From: Deltaproteobacteria bacterium
GTDB lineage: Bacteria; JAGRBM01; JAHCIT01
NCBI GenBank assembly: GCA_026129095.1
Contig: JAHCIT010000012.1
Coordinates: 1 to 64,000 of the forward strand
DNA: 64,000 bases
Direction: 5' to 3'
Shown: piece by piece, positions 19,131 to 27,740 of the stretch
How positions within the stretch are numbered: position 1 is the first letter of the stretch
How the letters are laid out: every line of letters starts with the position of its first letter
The notes under the pieces: model-generated
What the model was told of the DNA's origin: nothing
The model's database searches: none
The model's input: the letters and a program-made list of their open reading frames with translations, nothing else
Translations under genes and position numbers: made by a program

Positions 19131-20471
19131 GTGGAGATCATGTCCCATACCGATGTCGTGGGCCTGTTTGCCGGTTTGGGGCTTCTGCTGCTCTCCACCC
19201 GGTTTCTGGGAAACTGGGCTGAACGGTTCAGGTTGCCATGCGTTTTCGGCGAACTCCTGGCAGGAGTGATACTCGGCCCCACCATCCTGGGGCGCGTCTT
19301 CCCGGATGCGATCCGGATGCTTTTCCCCACGTCAGGACCGCCGGCCGTGGTGTTCAATGCCATTACCATCCTGGGCATTTCTGCATTTCTGCTCCTCTCC
19401 GGGCTTGAGATCGGGCTGACCAGAATCCGCCAGAGGGCGGGGCTGATTCTTGCCGTCAGTGCCGGAGGGTTTCTCGTCCCCTTTGTCACAGGAATCCTGT
19501 CGGCCAGTTTCCTGATGGATCACGCCGGGCCATCGGCGTCACCGTTGATCTTCACGCTGTTTTTCGCGACAGCAATGTCCATCACGGCGTTGCCGGTCAT
19601 CGTCAAGATCCTCAAGGACTTGAAAGCCCTCCAGAATCAGACGGGCGCAGTGGTGATTGCCGCTGCCTCGATCAATGACCTGGGCGGCTGGCTCTTGATT
19701 GCCCTGATCCTGAAGCTGATGCCGGCGGACAAGGTGGCCATATCAGAGGTGGCTGTTACCGGGCTTTCGGTCGTGGCGTTCGTTGCCATCATGCTGACGC
19801 TTGGCCGGATGATTTTCCGGTATGTCCTGGTGCGCCGTGGCGGAGTCCCTCCGGAGCATGGCTCGCTGTTTGTCTATGTGCTCGGACTGGGCTGCCTGTC
19901 GGCGGCCTTCGCGGAATGGCTGGGCGTGCACGCAATCTTTGGCGCGTTTGTCCTGGGGCTGGCTCTTGGCGACCTGCATCATGTCAGGAGCCATGTCGCC
20001 GCCGGGATTGAGCGCTTTGTCACACTTGTCATGGCACCGCTGTTCTTTGGCAGCATCGGGCTTCAGGTTGATTTCGCAGCCAGCTTTGATGGGGGACTGA
20101 TCGTGATGGTGCTGGCACTGGCCAGCGCCGGGAAACTGCTGGGTTCCTATGCCGGAGCCCGGATGGGCGGCCTGGATGCACAGCGTTCCTGGGCGACCGG
20201 ATTTGCCATGAATGCCCGTGGTGCGATGGAGATCGCCGTTGGCACTGTCGCGCTGCGGGCCGGGATCATATCTGGACCGCTTTTTGTCGCGCTGGTCATC
20301 ATGTCGGTTGGAACGTCACTGCTTGCTGCGCTGGCGCTCAAGGTTTTGCTCGTCAATGCCGGAAGTCCAGCCGTTGCGGATATGGAGGCGGACGTCAGGT
20401 ATTCGACGAGTCTTGGTGGCAGCGAGTTTACGGTTTCCGTGGAAGCTGCCGGCTCAGTCCGGCAGATGTAG
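19131..20471 (+). CDS. Cation:proton antiporter (CPA2/KefB type)
   Basis: This 446-residue membrane protein has about twelve hydrophobic segments. It shows the antiporter motif FGELLAGVILGPTILG near residue 40 and ASINDLGGWLL with the conserved aspartate near residue 180. It would exchange Na+ or K+ for H+ across the inner membrane. GTG at 19131 or ATG at 19140 could be the start; GGAG sits five bases before the ATG. Its 3' end overlaps the convergent radical SAM gene by 18 bases, so the two transcripts run into each other. Confidence 0.87.
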   Translation: MEIMSHTDVVGLFAGLGLLLLSTRFLGNWAERFRLPCVFGELLAGVILGPTILGRVFPDAIRMLFPTSGPPAVVFNAITILGISAFLLLSGLEIGLTRIRQRAGLILAVSAGGFLVPFVTGILSASFLMDHAGPSASPLIFTLFFATAMSITALPVIVKILKDLKALQNQTGAVVIAAASINDLGGWLLIALILKLMPADKVAISEVAVTGLSVVAFVAIMLTLGRMIFRYVLVRRGGVPPEHGSLFVYVLGLGCLSAAFAEWLGVHAIFGAFVLGLALGDLHHVRSHVAAGIERFVTLVMAPLFFGSIGLQVDFAASFDGGLIVMVLALASAGKLLGSYAGARMGGLDAQRSWATGFAMNARGAMEIAVGTVALRAGIISGPLFVALVIMSVGTSLLAALALKVLLVNAGSPAVADMEADVRYSTSLGGSEFTVSVEAAGSVRQM

Positions 20472-21371
20472 CTGCCGGGCGGCGACCGCCGGGTTCTCCA
20501 GCGCAGCGGCCATTTCGAACACAACCCAGGCCCCGCATCGGTCGCAGTCCACGTCGTTTCCGTAACAGCAGAAGGGTGAAACCAGTGTCCGGCCCGAAAG
20601 GTACAGCGGCAGTATCAGCTGCTTCGCCGGGCAGTTTCCCGTGATCTTCCCGGGGTTATTTTCCGACAGCATCATTTCGAGCGAACGAGTGCGGTTCCGT
20701 ATGAGGCCGCCCATCTGCTTCTTCAGTTCCATGACTAGCCGTATGGCATCGTCGCGCTGCCTTACGCTTTCCCATGCGTTCCCGGTCGTGTCATTGCGGG
20801 CCGGTACGTGGAAGGAAAATGTCAGATGACGGAACGGGCTTCTGGAGATGATCTCGACGAACTCGGGCAGCGAATCCTGGTTGCGTCTTGTCACCACGCA
20901 CTGGCACTGCACCACATGGGGAAATCCGGAGGGGAGGCGGCCCATGTTGTCCATCACCCGCCGGAACACGCCTTCGCCCCGGATTGAGTCGTTGAGTGCT
21001 TCGGGTCCGTCCAGCGAGATGACGTAGAGCAGGTTTTCCGTCACATCCGAGAAATCGGCCAAGGGAATGGTCCCGTTCGTCGTGATGGTATTGCGTGCAA
21101 ACAGCGGCAATCCCCTGCGGAGCAGGTCTTTCTTGATGAGAGGCTCTCCACCCATCCAGAGCATTGCACCGATGCGGTGACGGTCACGTATCTCCCTGAT
21201 CTGGGCCAGGAGATCATCGTCGGACGGCTCGGATACCGGCTGGTTCGGATTGCCGTCGCGGTAGACGAAGCAATGGGAGCAGTGCAGGTTGCACCGGTTG
21301 GTGATGTTGACGATCGCCTGCGGATAGAAACGCGCAGGAACTGCACTCTGGTTCACCGTTTCGGTATCCAC
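20454..21371 (-). CDS. Radical SAM protein with C-terminal cysteine motif
   Basis: This 305-residue protein has the cluster motif CNLHCSHC near residue 28, GGEPLIKKDLLRRG and SLDGPEALND. The C-terminal end has CPAKQLILPLYL and the cysteine-rich stretch CCYGNDVDCDRCGAW, which suggests a second Fe-S cluster of SPASM type, although shortened. The start appears to be GTG, with GGAGG about ten bases ahead. It stands alone on this strand. No peptide substrate gene is visible nearby, so its reaction is unknown. Confidence 0.82.
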   Translation of the reverse strand: MDTETVNQSAVPARFYPQAIVNITNRCNLHCSHCFVYRDGNPNQPVSEPSDDDLLAQIREIRDRHRIGAMLWMGGEPLIKKDLLRRGLPLFARNTITTNGTIPLADFSDVTENLLYVISLDGPEALNDSIRGEGVFRRVMDNMGRLPSGFPHVVQCQCVVTRRNQDSLPEFVEIISRSPFRHLTFSFHVPARNDTTGNAWESVRQRDDAIRLVMELKKQMGGLIRNRTRSLEMMLSENNPGKITGNCPAKQLILPLYLSGRTLVSPFCCYGNDVDCDRCGAWVVFEMAAALENPAVAARQLHLPD

Positions 21372-21395
21372 TGGGGAAGGCCTCCACTCACAGAT

Positions 21396-21432
21396 ATTAC
21401 AACAGGATGTCTAATATGCCTACAGTTGTAAT
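21396..21432. repeat. 8-bp inverted repeat in a divergent intergenic region
   Basis: ATTACAAC (21396-21403) and GTTGTAAT (21425-21432) are perfect inverted arms 21 bases apart. They sit in an AT-rich pocket just upstream of the radical SAM gene (21371, - strand). A dimeric regulator site or a weak hairpin followed by T residues are both possible. It does not match the TATGA-type palindrome. Confidence 0.4.
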
Positions 21433-21526
21433 TTTTCTGACTGTAAAACTTCCGTGCAATCCAGCACAGCGATGAGGGACTGCCGCCCATTGAAAGTAGC
21501 TGCTGCCTGTCCATATTCGGCGGTCT

Positions 21527-21542
21527 TATGACACGTGCCATA
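21527..21542. promoter_or_regulatory. TATGA-N6-TCATA-type site before the GMC gene (one mismatch)
   Basis: The site reads TATGA-CACGTG-CCATA and differs from the perfect palindrome by one base. A -10-like CACACT at 21564-21569 puts the site centre about 41.5 bases before the inferred start point, the class II activator spacing. The GMC gene starts at 21608. Confidence 0.55.
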
Positions 21543-21607
21543 GGTTACCGGTGTCTTTTCCCGCACACTGGAAACTGCAGACCAGACCACGTTGTCCCAG
21601 GAGCGCC

Positions 21608-23035
21608 ATGGAGACGGACATTCACAGCGATATTTGTGTGATCGGTTCTGGTGCCGGAGGGGCGGCACTGGCCGCCGAAATGGCACTGGCCGGAGCGTCC
21701 GTGTCGGTCCTGGAGGCGGGAGGTGAGGCACCCCGCGCAATGCTCGGCGAATCCGGGCTCCAAAGTGCCATCCGTGCCATCAGGAGCGGAAGCTACGTCG
21801 TTTCCAGCGGCGGCTGGATTCCACCGCGAGTGGTCCTTCACGGACGCTGCGAGGGCGGTTCCACGGCCATCAATACCGGCAACTGTTTTCCGCTGCCGGA
21901 GTCCATCCACAGTGCATGGAAGAGGGCCGGAGCTCCTGATCTTTCTGATTACTACCGCCGGGTAGATACCTTCCTGCAGGTGTCGGAAGCCGGTGCGGAA
22001 CTGCTGGGAAACAACGGCCGGAAACTTCTGGAAGGCATCCGGAACCGGGGCTGGAAGGGTGGGCCAATGCCCCGCAATGCCCCCGGATGCACGGGCCGGA
22101 CGATCTGCATCCTGGGCTGCCCGGAAGAGGCCAAGCGCGGCACCAACATCTCCTATCTTCCGGTGGCACGGAAGAAAGGTGCCGGAGTTTATCTGAATAC
22201 CCGTGCCGTCCGCATCCGGTTCGCGGGCCGCCGGGCCAGTTGCGCCGAAACCATTTCCACCCGTGATGGCGTCCGGAGGACATTCCATGCCGACCAGATC
22301 GTTCTTGCCGGAGGCAGCCTTTACACGCCCGCGCTGCTTCAGAGGTCAGGCGTTGACACCGCAGGTGTGGGCGAAAACCTTTCCATCCATCCGGCGTTTC
22401 TCCTGATTCCGCACTTCCCCGGACCGGTGGAGATGGGGCCGCCATCCATTCCGCAAAGTGCGTACTGCAGCGAGTTCCTGGAGTCCGAGGGGTTTCTGCT
22501 CCTCAACCAGTCGGTTCCCCAGGCGCTCATGGCTCCCCTTCTGGCCGCGCTTGGCCAGATCGGCGCCCTCTCTCGCGGTTCCAGCGCAGGCCTGTGGGCA
22601 GCACTTGTTCATGATGAAGGAACTGGTTCCGTGTCCAGTGACGGGGGGGATGGCTACCGGATCAGTTACCGGCTGACGGATTCGGTCCGCCGCTCGGCGC
22701 GAAAGGCGATGCTGCGGCTTGCGGAGGCGGCATTCACGGCTGGCGCCACTGCGGTCACGCCGGTTGTGCTGGGGACACGCCAGTTCAGGGATTCGGGAGC
22801 GCTTGACCGCTGGCTTCCCGATCCTCTTCCGGAAAGACGGGTAGTCACGGGTGGTTTTCATCCGATGGGCACCTGTTCAATCGGACGGGTGTGCGAAGGT
22901 TCCGGACAGGTCCGGGGATACGAGCATCTCTACGTGGCCGATGCCAGCCTGTTCCCGTCGGCTTCCGGCGTTACTCCGCAGATGTCGGTCATGGCGCTGG
23001 CCACATCGGTAGCCGCCGGCCTTCTGGCAAACTGA
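21608..23035 (+). CDS. GMC-family FAD oxidoreductase
   Basis: This 475-residue flavoprotein has the FAD-binding GSGAGGAALAAEMALAG at the N-terminus and EGGSTAINTGNCF near residue 80, with the C-terminal GGFHPMGTCSIG and the closing segment VADASLFPSASGVTPQMS. These are hallmarks of glucose-methanol-choline oxidoreductases, close to cholesterol-oxidase-like and long-chain alcohol types. CTGRTICILGCPEEAK near residue 160 gives an unusual run of cysteines. I chose ATG at 21608 because AGGAG precedes it; the frame runs open further upstream. A TATGA-type site lies 66 bases upstream, tying it to the denitrification regulon. Confidence 0.87.
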   Translation: METDIHSDICVIGSGAGGAALAAEMALAGASVSVLEAGGEAPRAMLGESGLQSAIRAIRSGSYVVSSGGWIPPRVVLHGRCEGGSTAINTGNCFPLPESIHSAWKRAGAPDLSDYYRRVDTFLQVSEAGAELLGNNGRKLLEGIRNRGWKGGPMPRNAPGCTGRTICILGCPEEAKRGTNISYLPVARKKGAGVYLNTRAVRIRFAGRRASCAETISTRDGVRRTFHADQIVLAGGSLYTPALLQRSGVDTAGVGENLSIHPAFLLIPHFPGPVEMGPPSIPQSAYCSEFLESEGFLLLNQSVPQALMAPLLAALGQIGALSRGSSAGLWAALVHDEGTGSVSSDGGDGYRISYRLTDSVRRSARKAMLRLAEAAFTAGATAVTPVVLGTRQFRDSGALDRWLPDPLPERRVVTGGFHPMGTCSIGRVCEGSGQVRGYEHLYVADASLFPSASGVTPQMSVMALATSVAAGLLAN

Positions 23036-23098
23036 GAGCCGGGTAACGTATGCGATAAAGCACGGATCTGCCGTCTTGTGACGGAATATCCGGTAAAC

Positions 23099-23746
23099 CT
23101 ACCGTCGTTCCTTCATGTAGCTTTTGAGGAACGTCATTCCTGTATCGATGAGTGGCAGGACGTTCGCCACCAGTCCCATCAGGATCGACATGTCCCCGTC
23201 CAGTCGGACCTTGCCGGCCATGAATGCCTCCTGGGGAGACTGGCCCTTTTCGACGATGTCGAGAAGATCGGTTTCACTCGTTTGCACGGTGCAGGTGGGA
23301 GCGTCCGTATTGATGCCGCCGAAACCCACAAACAGGGACTCGTCCGTTCCGCTGGCCGTCGTCAGCGTAAACCGGATCGTCCCCTGGATCTGGGCCCGGA
23401 GCGAATCGATGAGTTCCTGCGTGATGAACCCGGTGGCCGTCTGAAGCGGACCGCTGATATCGATGGCATCCAGGTCCCCCGCTTCGGAAGCGGCCCGTTC
23501 GAGTGCTGTCATGAGAGCGCCCGGCGGCAGCACCACCGTGACGTATGCCATTTCGGATTTACCGGGCCTGATTGACACCGTCCCGTTCTCAATGAGAGCG
23601 GCCCAGTGGCCCGTATCCGGAATGTGTATCTGGACCGTATCCCGGATCGGACCGAACGATACTCCGGCCAGCTTCGAGCTGATCAGTTCGGGCAGCAGCC
23701 GGTCCATCAGTTCCTTCGGGGTCATGTCGGTGTTGATCTGTACCAT
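23099..23746 (-). CDS. SCP2 sterol-binding domain protein
   Basis: This 215-residue protein has two related halves. The C-terminal half shows the SCP2-type core FVGFGGINTD followed by GQSPQEAFMAGKVRLDGDMSILM, the conserved region of SCP2 folds that bind lipids or fatty acyl-CoA; the first half has a similar hydrophobic pattern. The start is ATG at 23746 after CAGGAGAAA; the frame stays open upstream into the neighbouring gene. It follows the FAD oxidoreductase by 26 bases, so the two likely share a transcript, and it may present a lipid substrate to that enzyme (inference). Confidence 0.8.
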   Translation of the reverse strand: MVQINTDMTPKELMDRLLPELISSKLAGVSFGPIRDTVQIHIPDTGHWAALIENGTVSIRPGKSEMAYVTVVLPPGALMTALERAASEAGDLDAIDISGPLQTATGFITQELIDSLRAQIQGTIRFTLTTASGTDESLFVGFGGINTDAPTCTVQTSETDLLDIVEKGQSPQEAFMAGKVRLDGDMSILMGLVANVLPLIDTGMTFLKSYMKERR

Positions 23747-23772
23747 TGTCGGTTTCTCCTGTTCGTGAAGTT

Positions 23773-25317
23773 TCAGACAAATGCGCGCATCCGGTCCTGG
23801 TCTATGAGATCGGCGCAATCCATTCCGGACTGGCAGGCGAGCTCGGTGCCGACGCCCCGGCCTCCGGCGCAGTCGCCCGCCAGATACAGCCCCCTGACCG
23901 GCGTGCGGTGACCAGGGCGCTGGCGGCCCACCTGATCCGGGGTCTGAGCGGTCGTGACGGCCGCACCCGAACTTTTCCCAACCCATCCGGCGATGGCCCG
24001 GACGGAAAACATGTCTTCGAAGATGATGTTTTCCCTAAGCCCCGGGATCATGGCGTAGAGCGTTTGGCGGAGGTTTTCGAGCCAGGCCTTCTCGCCGTCC
24101 TGGAGTTCGACATCCGCCGTGGGAGCCACCGCGCAGGCGGTGATGATCTGCTGGCCGGGCGGAGCAAGGGAAGGATCGAAGTTGCTGGGAATGGGGCTGT
24201 AGATAGGGGTGTATTTTGGCAAGACGCCCGAATCCATCTGCCGGAAAGTTTCCAGCAGCATGGTACGGTTGATCTCCCGGCGACCGATCTTCAGCGGCGA
24301 ACCGCCAACAACGCAGCCGACTTCGGTAATCTTCTTGCGGACCCCGATTTTCGCCTGAACCGCGATATAGCTTCCCTTGATGGCTTCCACCCGCTCGATA
24401 TAGGCGCTGGTGAGATGCTCCTTGCCGGCCATACGGAACATTGTGTCCTTGACGGATGAGGTCGAAACGACGACCGGTGCGTGAAACTCCGCGCCGTTCT
24501 TCAGCCGGACGCCCCTGACACGTCCGTTGCTGATGAGGATCTTCTCGACCGGTGCCCCGGTGAGCACCCGTGCGCCGTGCTGCTCCGCCCCTTTCAGGAA
24601 CGTCCGGGGGATGGCCACCGCTCCACCCATCGGGTAACCGAGGTTGTTGTCCTGGATGAAGTGCTGGAGATTCCAGATCGATTCACCAGCCGATGCCTGC
24701 CATGTGGGCAGGATGAAATAGAGGCCGAGCAGAAATCCCACCGCGCCGTGGACGAACGTGTCGTCCGTATACCGGCTCATGAACTCGTCGATGGTCCGGT
24801 GATTCCACTTCTCGATCTCTTTTGGCGGCATCGTGAGGATGTCGAAGAACATGCGGGCCATGACCGGGATGGCGGAAACCGGAAGCCCCGACTGGTAGAA
24901 GCCGATCAGCCCGAACAGCGGGAGCATCCACTGCTCCGGGGGCGACTTGAGATCCATGTTCAGGCCGCGGAACCAGACCATCCGTTTTGCGTGGCGGAAC
25001 TTGAGCGGAGTGCCCATCCCCAGCCGCCGCGTGCATTCCCCGAACGGTCCCTTGTTTCCCCGGATGAACATGTGGGTGCCCATGTCCACATGGAAGCCGT
25101 CTTTCTCGTACCAGGAGCAGGATCCACCCACACGCGGGTTCTTTTCCAGGATCAGTGTCCGGAAGCCGTGAGAGGCAAGGATGGCTCCGCAGGCCGACCC
25201 GCCCATGCCCGTACCGATCACGATCGCATCATAGCCCTGACTGTCGCCGAAGGTGGCGGCTTTCCGGGTACCGGGCCGCTGCGGACGGCGTCTGGCTGCT
25301 GGCTCTGCCTTTGTCAC
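23773..25317 (-). CDS. CrtI-like FAD-dependent oxidoreductase
   Basis: This 514-residue protein carries IGTGMGGSACGAILASHG and EKNPRVGGSCSWYEK, the FAD-binding pattern of the phytoene desaturase/carotenoid isomerase superfamily. The C-terminus has VRGLYLAGDCAGGRGVGTE. I chose the GTG start at 25317 since AAGGAAG sits before it; an earlier ATG at 25398 is in frame but lacks this signal. Family members desaturate or isomerise isoprenoids and other long lipids. A TATGA-type site at 25427-25442 and a -10-like TATCTC at 25400-25405 lie on its upstream side. The SCP2 gene follows. Confidence 0.84.
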   Translation of the reverse strand: MTKAEPAARRRPQRPGTRKAATFGDSQGYDAIVIGTGMGGSACGAILASHGFRTLILEKNPRVGGSCSWYEKDGFHVDMGTHMFIRGNKGPFGECTRRLGMGTPLKFRHAKRMVWFRGLNMDLKSPPEQWMLPLFGLIGFYQSGLPVSAIPVMARMFFDILTMPPKEIEKWNHRTIDEFMSRYTDDTFVHGAVGFLLGLYFILPTWQASAGESIWNLQHFIQDNNLGYPMGGAVAIPRTFLKGAEQHGARVLTGAPVEKILISNGRVRGVRLKNGAEFHAPVVVSTSSVKDTMFRMAGKEHLTSAYIERVEAIKGSYIAVQAKIGVRKKITEVGCVVGGSPLKIGRREINRTMLLETFRQMDSGVLPKYTPIYSPIPSNFDPSLAPPGQQIITACAVAPTADVELQDGEKAWLENLRQTLYAMIPGLRENIIFEDMFSVRAIAGWVGKSSGAAVTTAQTPDQVGRQRPGHRTPVRGLYLAGDCAGGRGVGTELACQSGMDCADLIDQDRMRAFV

Positions 25318-25426
25318 TGGTTCTTCCTTATTGAACGGGCACAATCGGCTGAAAGGTTCCCGGTCTGGAAATGACGCATGTGTCAGTCGTCTCTCCAAAG
25401 AGATAGGCGCAGGGGGCCACGCCCGA

Positions 25427-25442
25427 TATGACAGGCCTCATA
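25427..25442. promoter_or_regulatory. Perfect TATGA-N6-TCATA site facing the CrtI-like gene
   Basis: The site reads TATGA-CAGGCC-TCATA. Its centre is about 41.5 bases from an inferred start point for the minus-strand gene, with a -10-like TATCTC at 25400-25405. Together with the site at 25461 it forms a larger inverted repeat, because TATGACAGGCC and GGCCTGTCATA are exact complements. The pair sits between two divergent genes, 34 bp centre to centre. Confidence 0.65.
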
Positions 25443-25460
25443 CTGGCTGCAACCACTCCA

Positions 25461-25476
25461 TATGTGGCCTGTCATA
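25461..25476. promoter_or_regulatory. TATGA-N6-TCATA-type site facing the hemerythrin operon
   Basis: The site reads TATGT-GGCCTG-TCATA, one mismatch from the perfect palindrome. A -10-like GATACT at 25498-25503 gives a centre-to-start distance of about 41.5 bases on the + strand, ahead of the hemerythrin gene. Confidence 0.6.
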
Positions 25477-25541
25477 ACGGCGATGCTTTCCGCCGCTGAT
25501 ACTGGACGCCGAGATCACCTGCAGGGGGGTATTTGCAGCTT

Positions 25542-26117
25542 ATGATGTATCCACACTCACGTCCGGCATCGGCCTGCCATGAACTGCCGTCTCCAGAGGC
25601 CCTCAAGGCCAAGCTGGCGGCACTTCCATCAACCCATATGGTTCGTGTCCTGTACGCCGAACACGACCGGATTCTGGCGATGCTGTCGGAGATGGGCGAA
25701 CTGGTTACCAGGATGCAGACGTCCGCGGAACTGGGCAGTAATGGCATCGCCCGGATTCATGAACTGGCGCACCTGCTCATTGAAGCCGAACCGCATCACC
25801 AGCGCGAGGAAGACGTGCTGTTCCCGGAACTGGAGAAGCAGGGGCTGAATGGCCCGCCGCAGGCCATGTCCGCCGAGCATGTCGAATTGCGGCGCCTCAA
25901 GCATGAAATCCACGATATTTCGGCTTCTGCGGTTCTGGATGCCGGTGCGAAGCAGCAACTGGCCCGGGCGGCGAGGACGCTGGTGAACAACCTCCAGCTT
26001 CATATCCACAAGGAAAACGAGATCCTGTATCCGCTGGCGCTCTCGGTCATTACGGGGGACGATGCCTGGAACCGGCTGAATGCGGCGGCTGATGCCATCG
26101 GACCTTGCCCGTTCTGA
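25542..26117 (+). CDS. Hemerythrin-domain protein
   Basis: This protein of about 191 residues is an all-helical hemerythrin-like bundle. The candidate di-iron ligands are in LYAEHDRIL, EPHHQREEDVLFPEL, SAEHVELRRLKHEI and LQLHIHKENEILYPL. Members bind O2 or NO or repair Fe-S centres; together with DUF542 proteins they make up RIC/YtfE. Two ATGs (25542 and 25545) and an upstream TTG are possible starts, and the ribosome site is poor. It heads an operon with DUF59 and an NnrS-like protein, behind a TATGA-type site, which suggests a role in nitrosative stress. Confidence 0.85.
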   Translation: MMYPHSRPASACHELPSPEALKAKLAALPSTHMVRVLYAEHDRILAMLSEMGELVTRMQTSAELGSNGIARIHELAHLLIEAEPHHQREEDVLFPELEKQGLNGPPQAMSAEHVELRRLKHEIHDISASAVLDAGAKQQLARAARTLVNNLQLHIHKENEILYPLALSVITGDDAWNRLNAAADAIGPCPF

Positions 26118-26141
26118 CCGTAAGAACGTATAAAGCCGGAG

Positions 26142-26444
26142 ATGGCCAGTGTGGACACCATACGCGAGTCGCTCCGGGAGGTTCTCGACCCTGAACTGGG
26201 GATCAACGTCGTTGATCTGGGGCTCGTTTTTGATGTCCGGCTGAACGATCTTGCCGTCGAGGTGGATCTGGGGATGACCTCTCCCACCTGTCCTCTGGGC
26301 CCCGTCCTGAAGAGCAATGCCGAAACGGCCGTACGAAAGGCAATGCCGGACGGTGCCCGGGTGACGGTCAATCTGCGGAGCGATCTCACTTGGGAACCCT
26401 CGAGAATGTCCCCGGAAGCAAAAAGCCGTCTGGGATGGAAGTGA
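26142..26444 (+). CDS. DUF59/MIP18-family metal-sulfur cluster assembly protein
   Basis: This 100-residue protein shows the family signature VLDPELGINVVDLGLVFDV and the cysteine motif TSPTCPLG, as in PaaD/SufT-type proteins that help mature Fe-S enzymes. Its place between a hemerythrin and an NnrS-like protein fits repair or assembly of clusters under NO stress. ATG at 26142 follows a GGAGATGG sequence. It overlaps the next gene by ten bases if that gene starts at 26435. Confidence 0.87.
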   Translation: MASVDTIRESLREVLDPELGINVVDLGLVFDVRLNDLAVEVDLGMTSPTCPLGPVLKSNAETAVRKAMPDGARVTVNLRSDLTWEPSRMSPEAKSRLGWK

Positions 26445-27544
26445 CCGGTATGCCGGACGGCTCCGGTTCGGTCCGCCGCCGGTTATACCGGGCACCGCTG
26501 CTCGTGGCCGGGGCAGTCACGATGGTGGTGGCCATCTGGGGAGGCCTGATCCGGATCGGATGGGCCGCACCCGTGCCCGCACCGGCCGCCATCGAATCGC
26601 ACGGGCCCCTGATGGTTTCCGGATTTCTGGGGATACTGATCAGTCTCGAAAGGGCCGTCGGCATCGGGAAAGGGTGGGTTTATGCCGCTCCCCTGATGGC
26701 GGTCCTGTTTGCCGTCCTGACGCTGGCGGGAACCCTGCCGCCGGGGATGGCGGCGCTGCCAGGTGTGTTTGCGGCGCTGATCCTGTGCGCGGCGTATGCC
26801 ACCGTTATCCGTGAATCTCCTTCCCGCCACTTGTGGGTCATGGCGATCGGCGCCGCTTGCTGGCTTGCTGGAAACATTTTGTACGCACTGGGCTGGCCAG
26901 TATTCCGGGTGGTGCACTGGTGGGCGGGTTTTCTGGTCCTGACCATCGTCGGTGAGCGTCTTGAACTGAACCGGTTCTTGCGGCCCTCACCCTGGACCTG
27001 GCCGCTGTTTCTGGCCGCCACGGGAACGGTTCTGGGCGGGTACCTGACAGGTCTCGCTGTGCCGGCGGCCGGGGACCGGATTTCGGGGGCGGGCTATCTC
27101 ATGCTGGCGGGCTGGCTTGGGCATTATGACGTGGTCCGCCATACGGTGCGGGGCGAAGGCTTGCCGAAGTTCGTTGCAATCTGCCTGATGAGCGGATTCG
27201 TCTGGCTCGCTCTTGGAGGCGTTATCCTGCTTGGCTGGAGTCCGCTCGTGGCCGGACCCATGTACGATGCGGCCCTGCACGCCATTTTTCTCGGGTTCGT
27301 GTTTTCAATGATTTTTGGTCATGCACCGATCATTTTCCCGGCGATTCTGGAACTGCCAATCCGCTTCCGGACGCTCGCCTATCTGCCGCTGCTCCTGCTG
27401 AATATCACGCTTGCCCTGCGGATTGCGGGGGACTGGTTTCTGAGCCAGACGCTTCGGGAATGGGGTGCACTTGGAAGTGCCGCCGCAATCCTGTTTTATT
27501 TTCTGGTGACAGCAAGTTCCCTGCGGCGAAACCGCCCGGAATAG
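26435..27544 (+). CDS. NnrS-like multi-pass membrane protein
   Basis: This protein of about 369 residues has roughly ten to twelve hydrophobic segments. The core motif HAIFLGFVFSMIFGHAPIIF near residue 275 is typical of NnrS, a haem-copper membrane protein that eases NO stress in denitrifiers. Other histidines are in VVHWWAGF and GHYDVVRH. The start could be ATG at 26435 or 26450; the frame is open back to 26390. It shares a transcript with the hemerythrin and DUF59 genes. NnrS family proteins are usually controlled by NO-sensing Crp/Fnr regulators. Confidence 0.8.
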   Translation: MEVTGMPDGSGSVRRRLYRAPLLVAGAVTMVVAIWGGLIRIGWAAPVPAPAAIESHGPLMVSGFLGILISLERAVGIGKGWVYAAPLMAVLFAVLTLAGTLPPGMAALPGVFAALILCAAYATVIRESPSRHLWVMAIGAACWLAGNILYALGWPVFRVVHWWAGFLVLTIVGERLELNRFLRPSPWTWPLFLAATGTVLGGYLTGLAVPAAGDRISGAGYLMLAGWLGHYDVVRHTVRGEGLPKFVAICLMSGFVWLALGGVILLGWSPLVAGPMYDAALHAIFLGFVFSMIFGHAPIIFPAILELPIRFRTLAYLPLLLLNITLALRIAGDWFLSQTLREWGALGSAAAILFYFLVTASSLRRNRPE

Positions 27545-27593
27545 CACATACAAACGGCATTTTATCGCACTGCGTTGGTCACCTTTGCCGACC

Positions 27594-27609
27594 TATGACG
27601 GCTATCATA
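27594..27609. promoter_or_regulatory. Perfect TATGA-N6-TCATA site before the FAD/SCP2 operon
   Basis: The site reads TATGA-CGGCTA-TCATA. A good -10-like hexamer, TATCAT, lies at 27628-27633, giving a spacing of about 38.5 bases, slightly shorter than at the other sites. The operon's first gene starts at 27741. Confidence 0.62.
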
Positions 27610-27740
27610 GTGGAAAACTGACATCCGTATCATTTCTACAGGTGTGGTTTCGCCGTGTCTGGCGGAGCCGCACAGGCAGGAGCCCGGAGAGGGATCCGGC
27701 GCTGGTTCCAGGGCCCTAACCCCAAAGAGGTCTGGTACGG

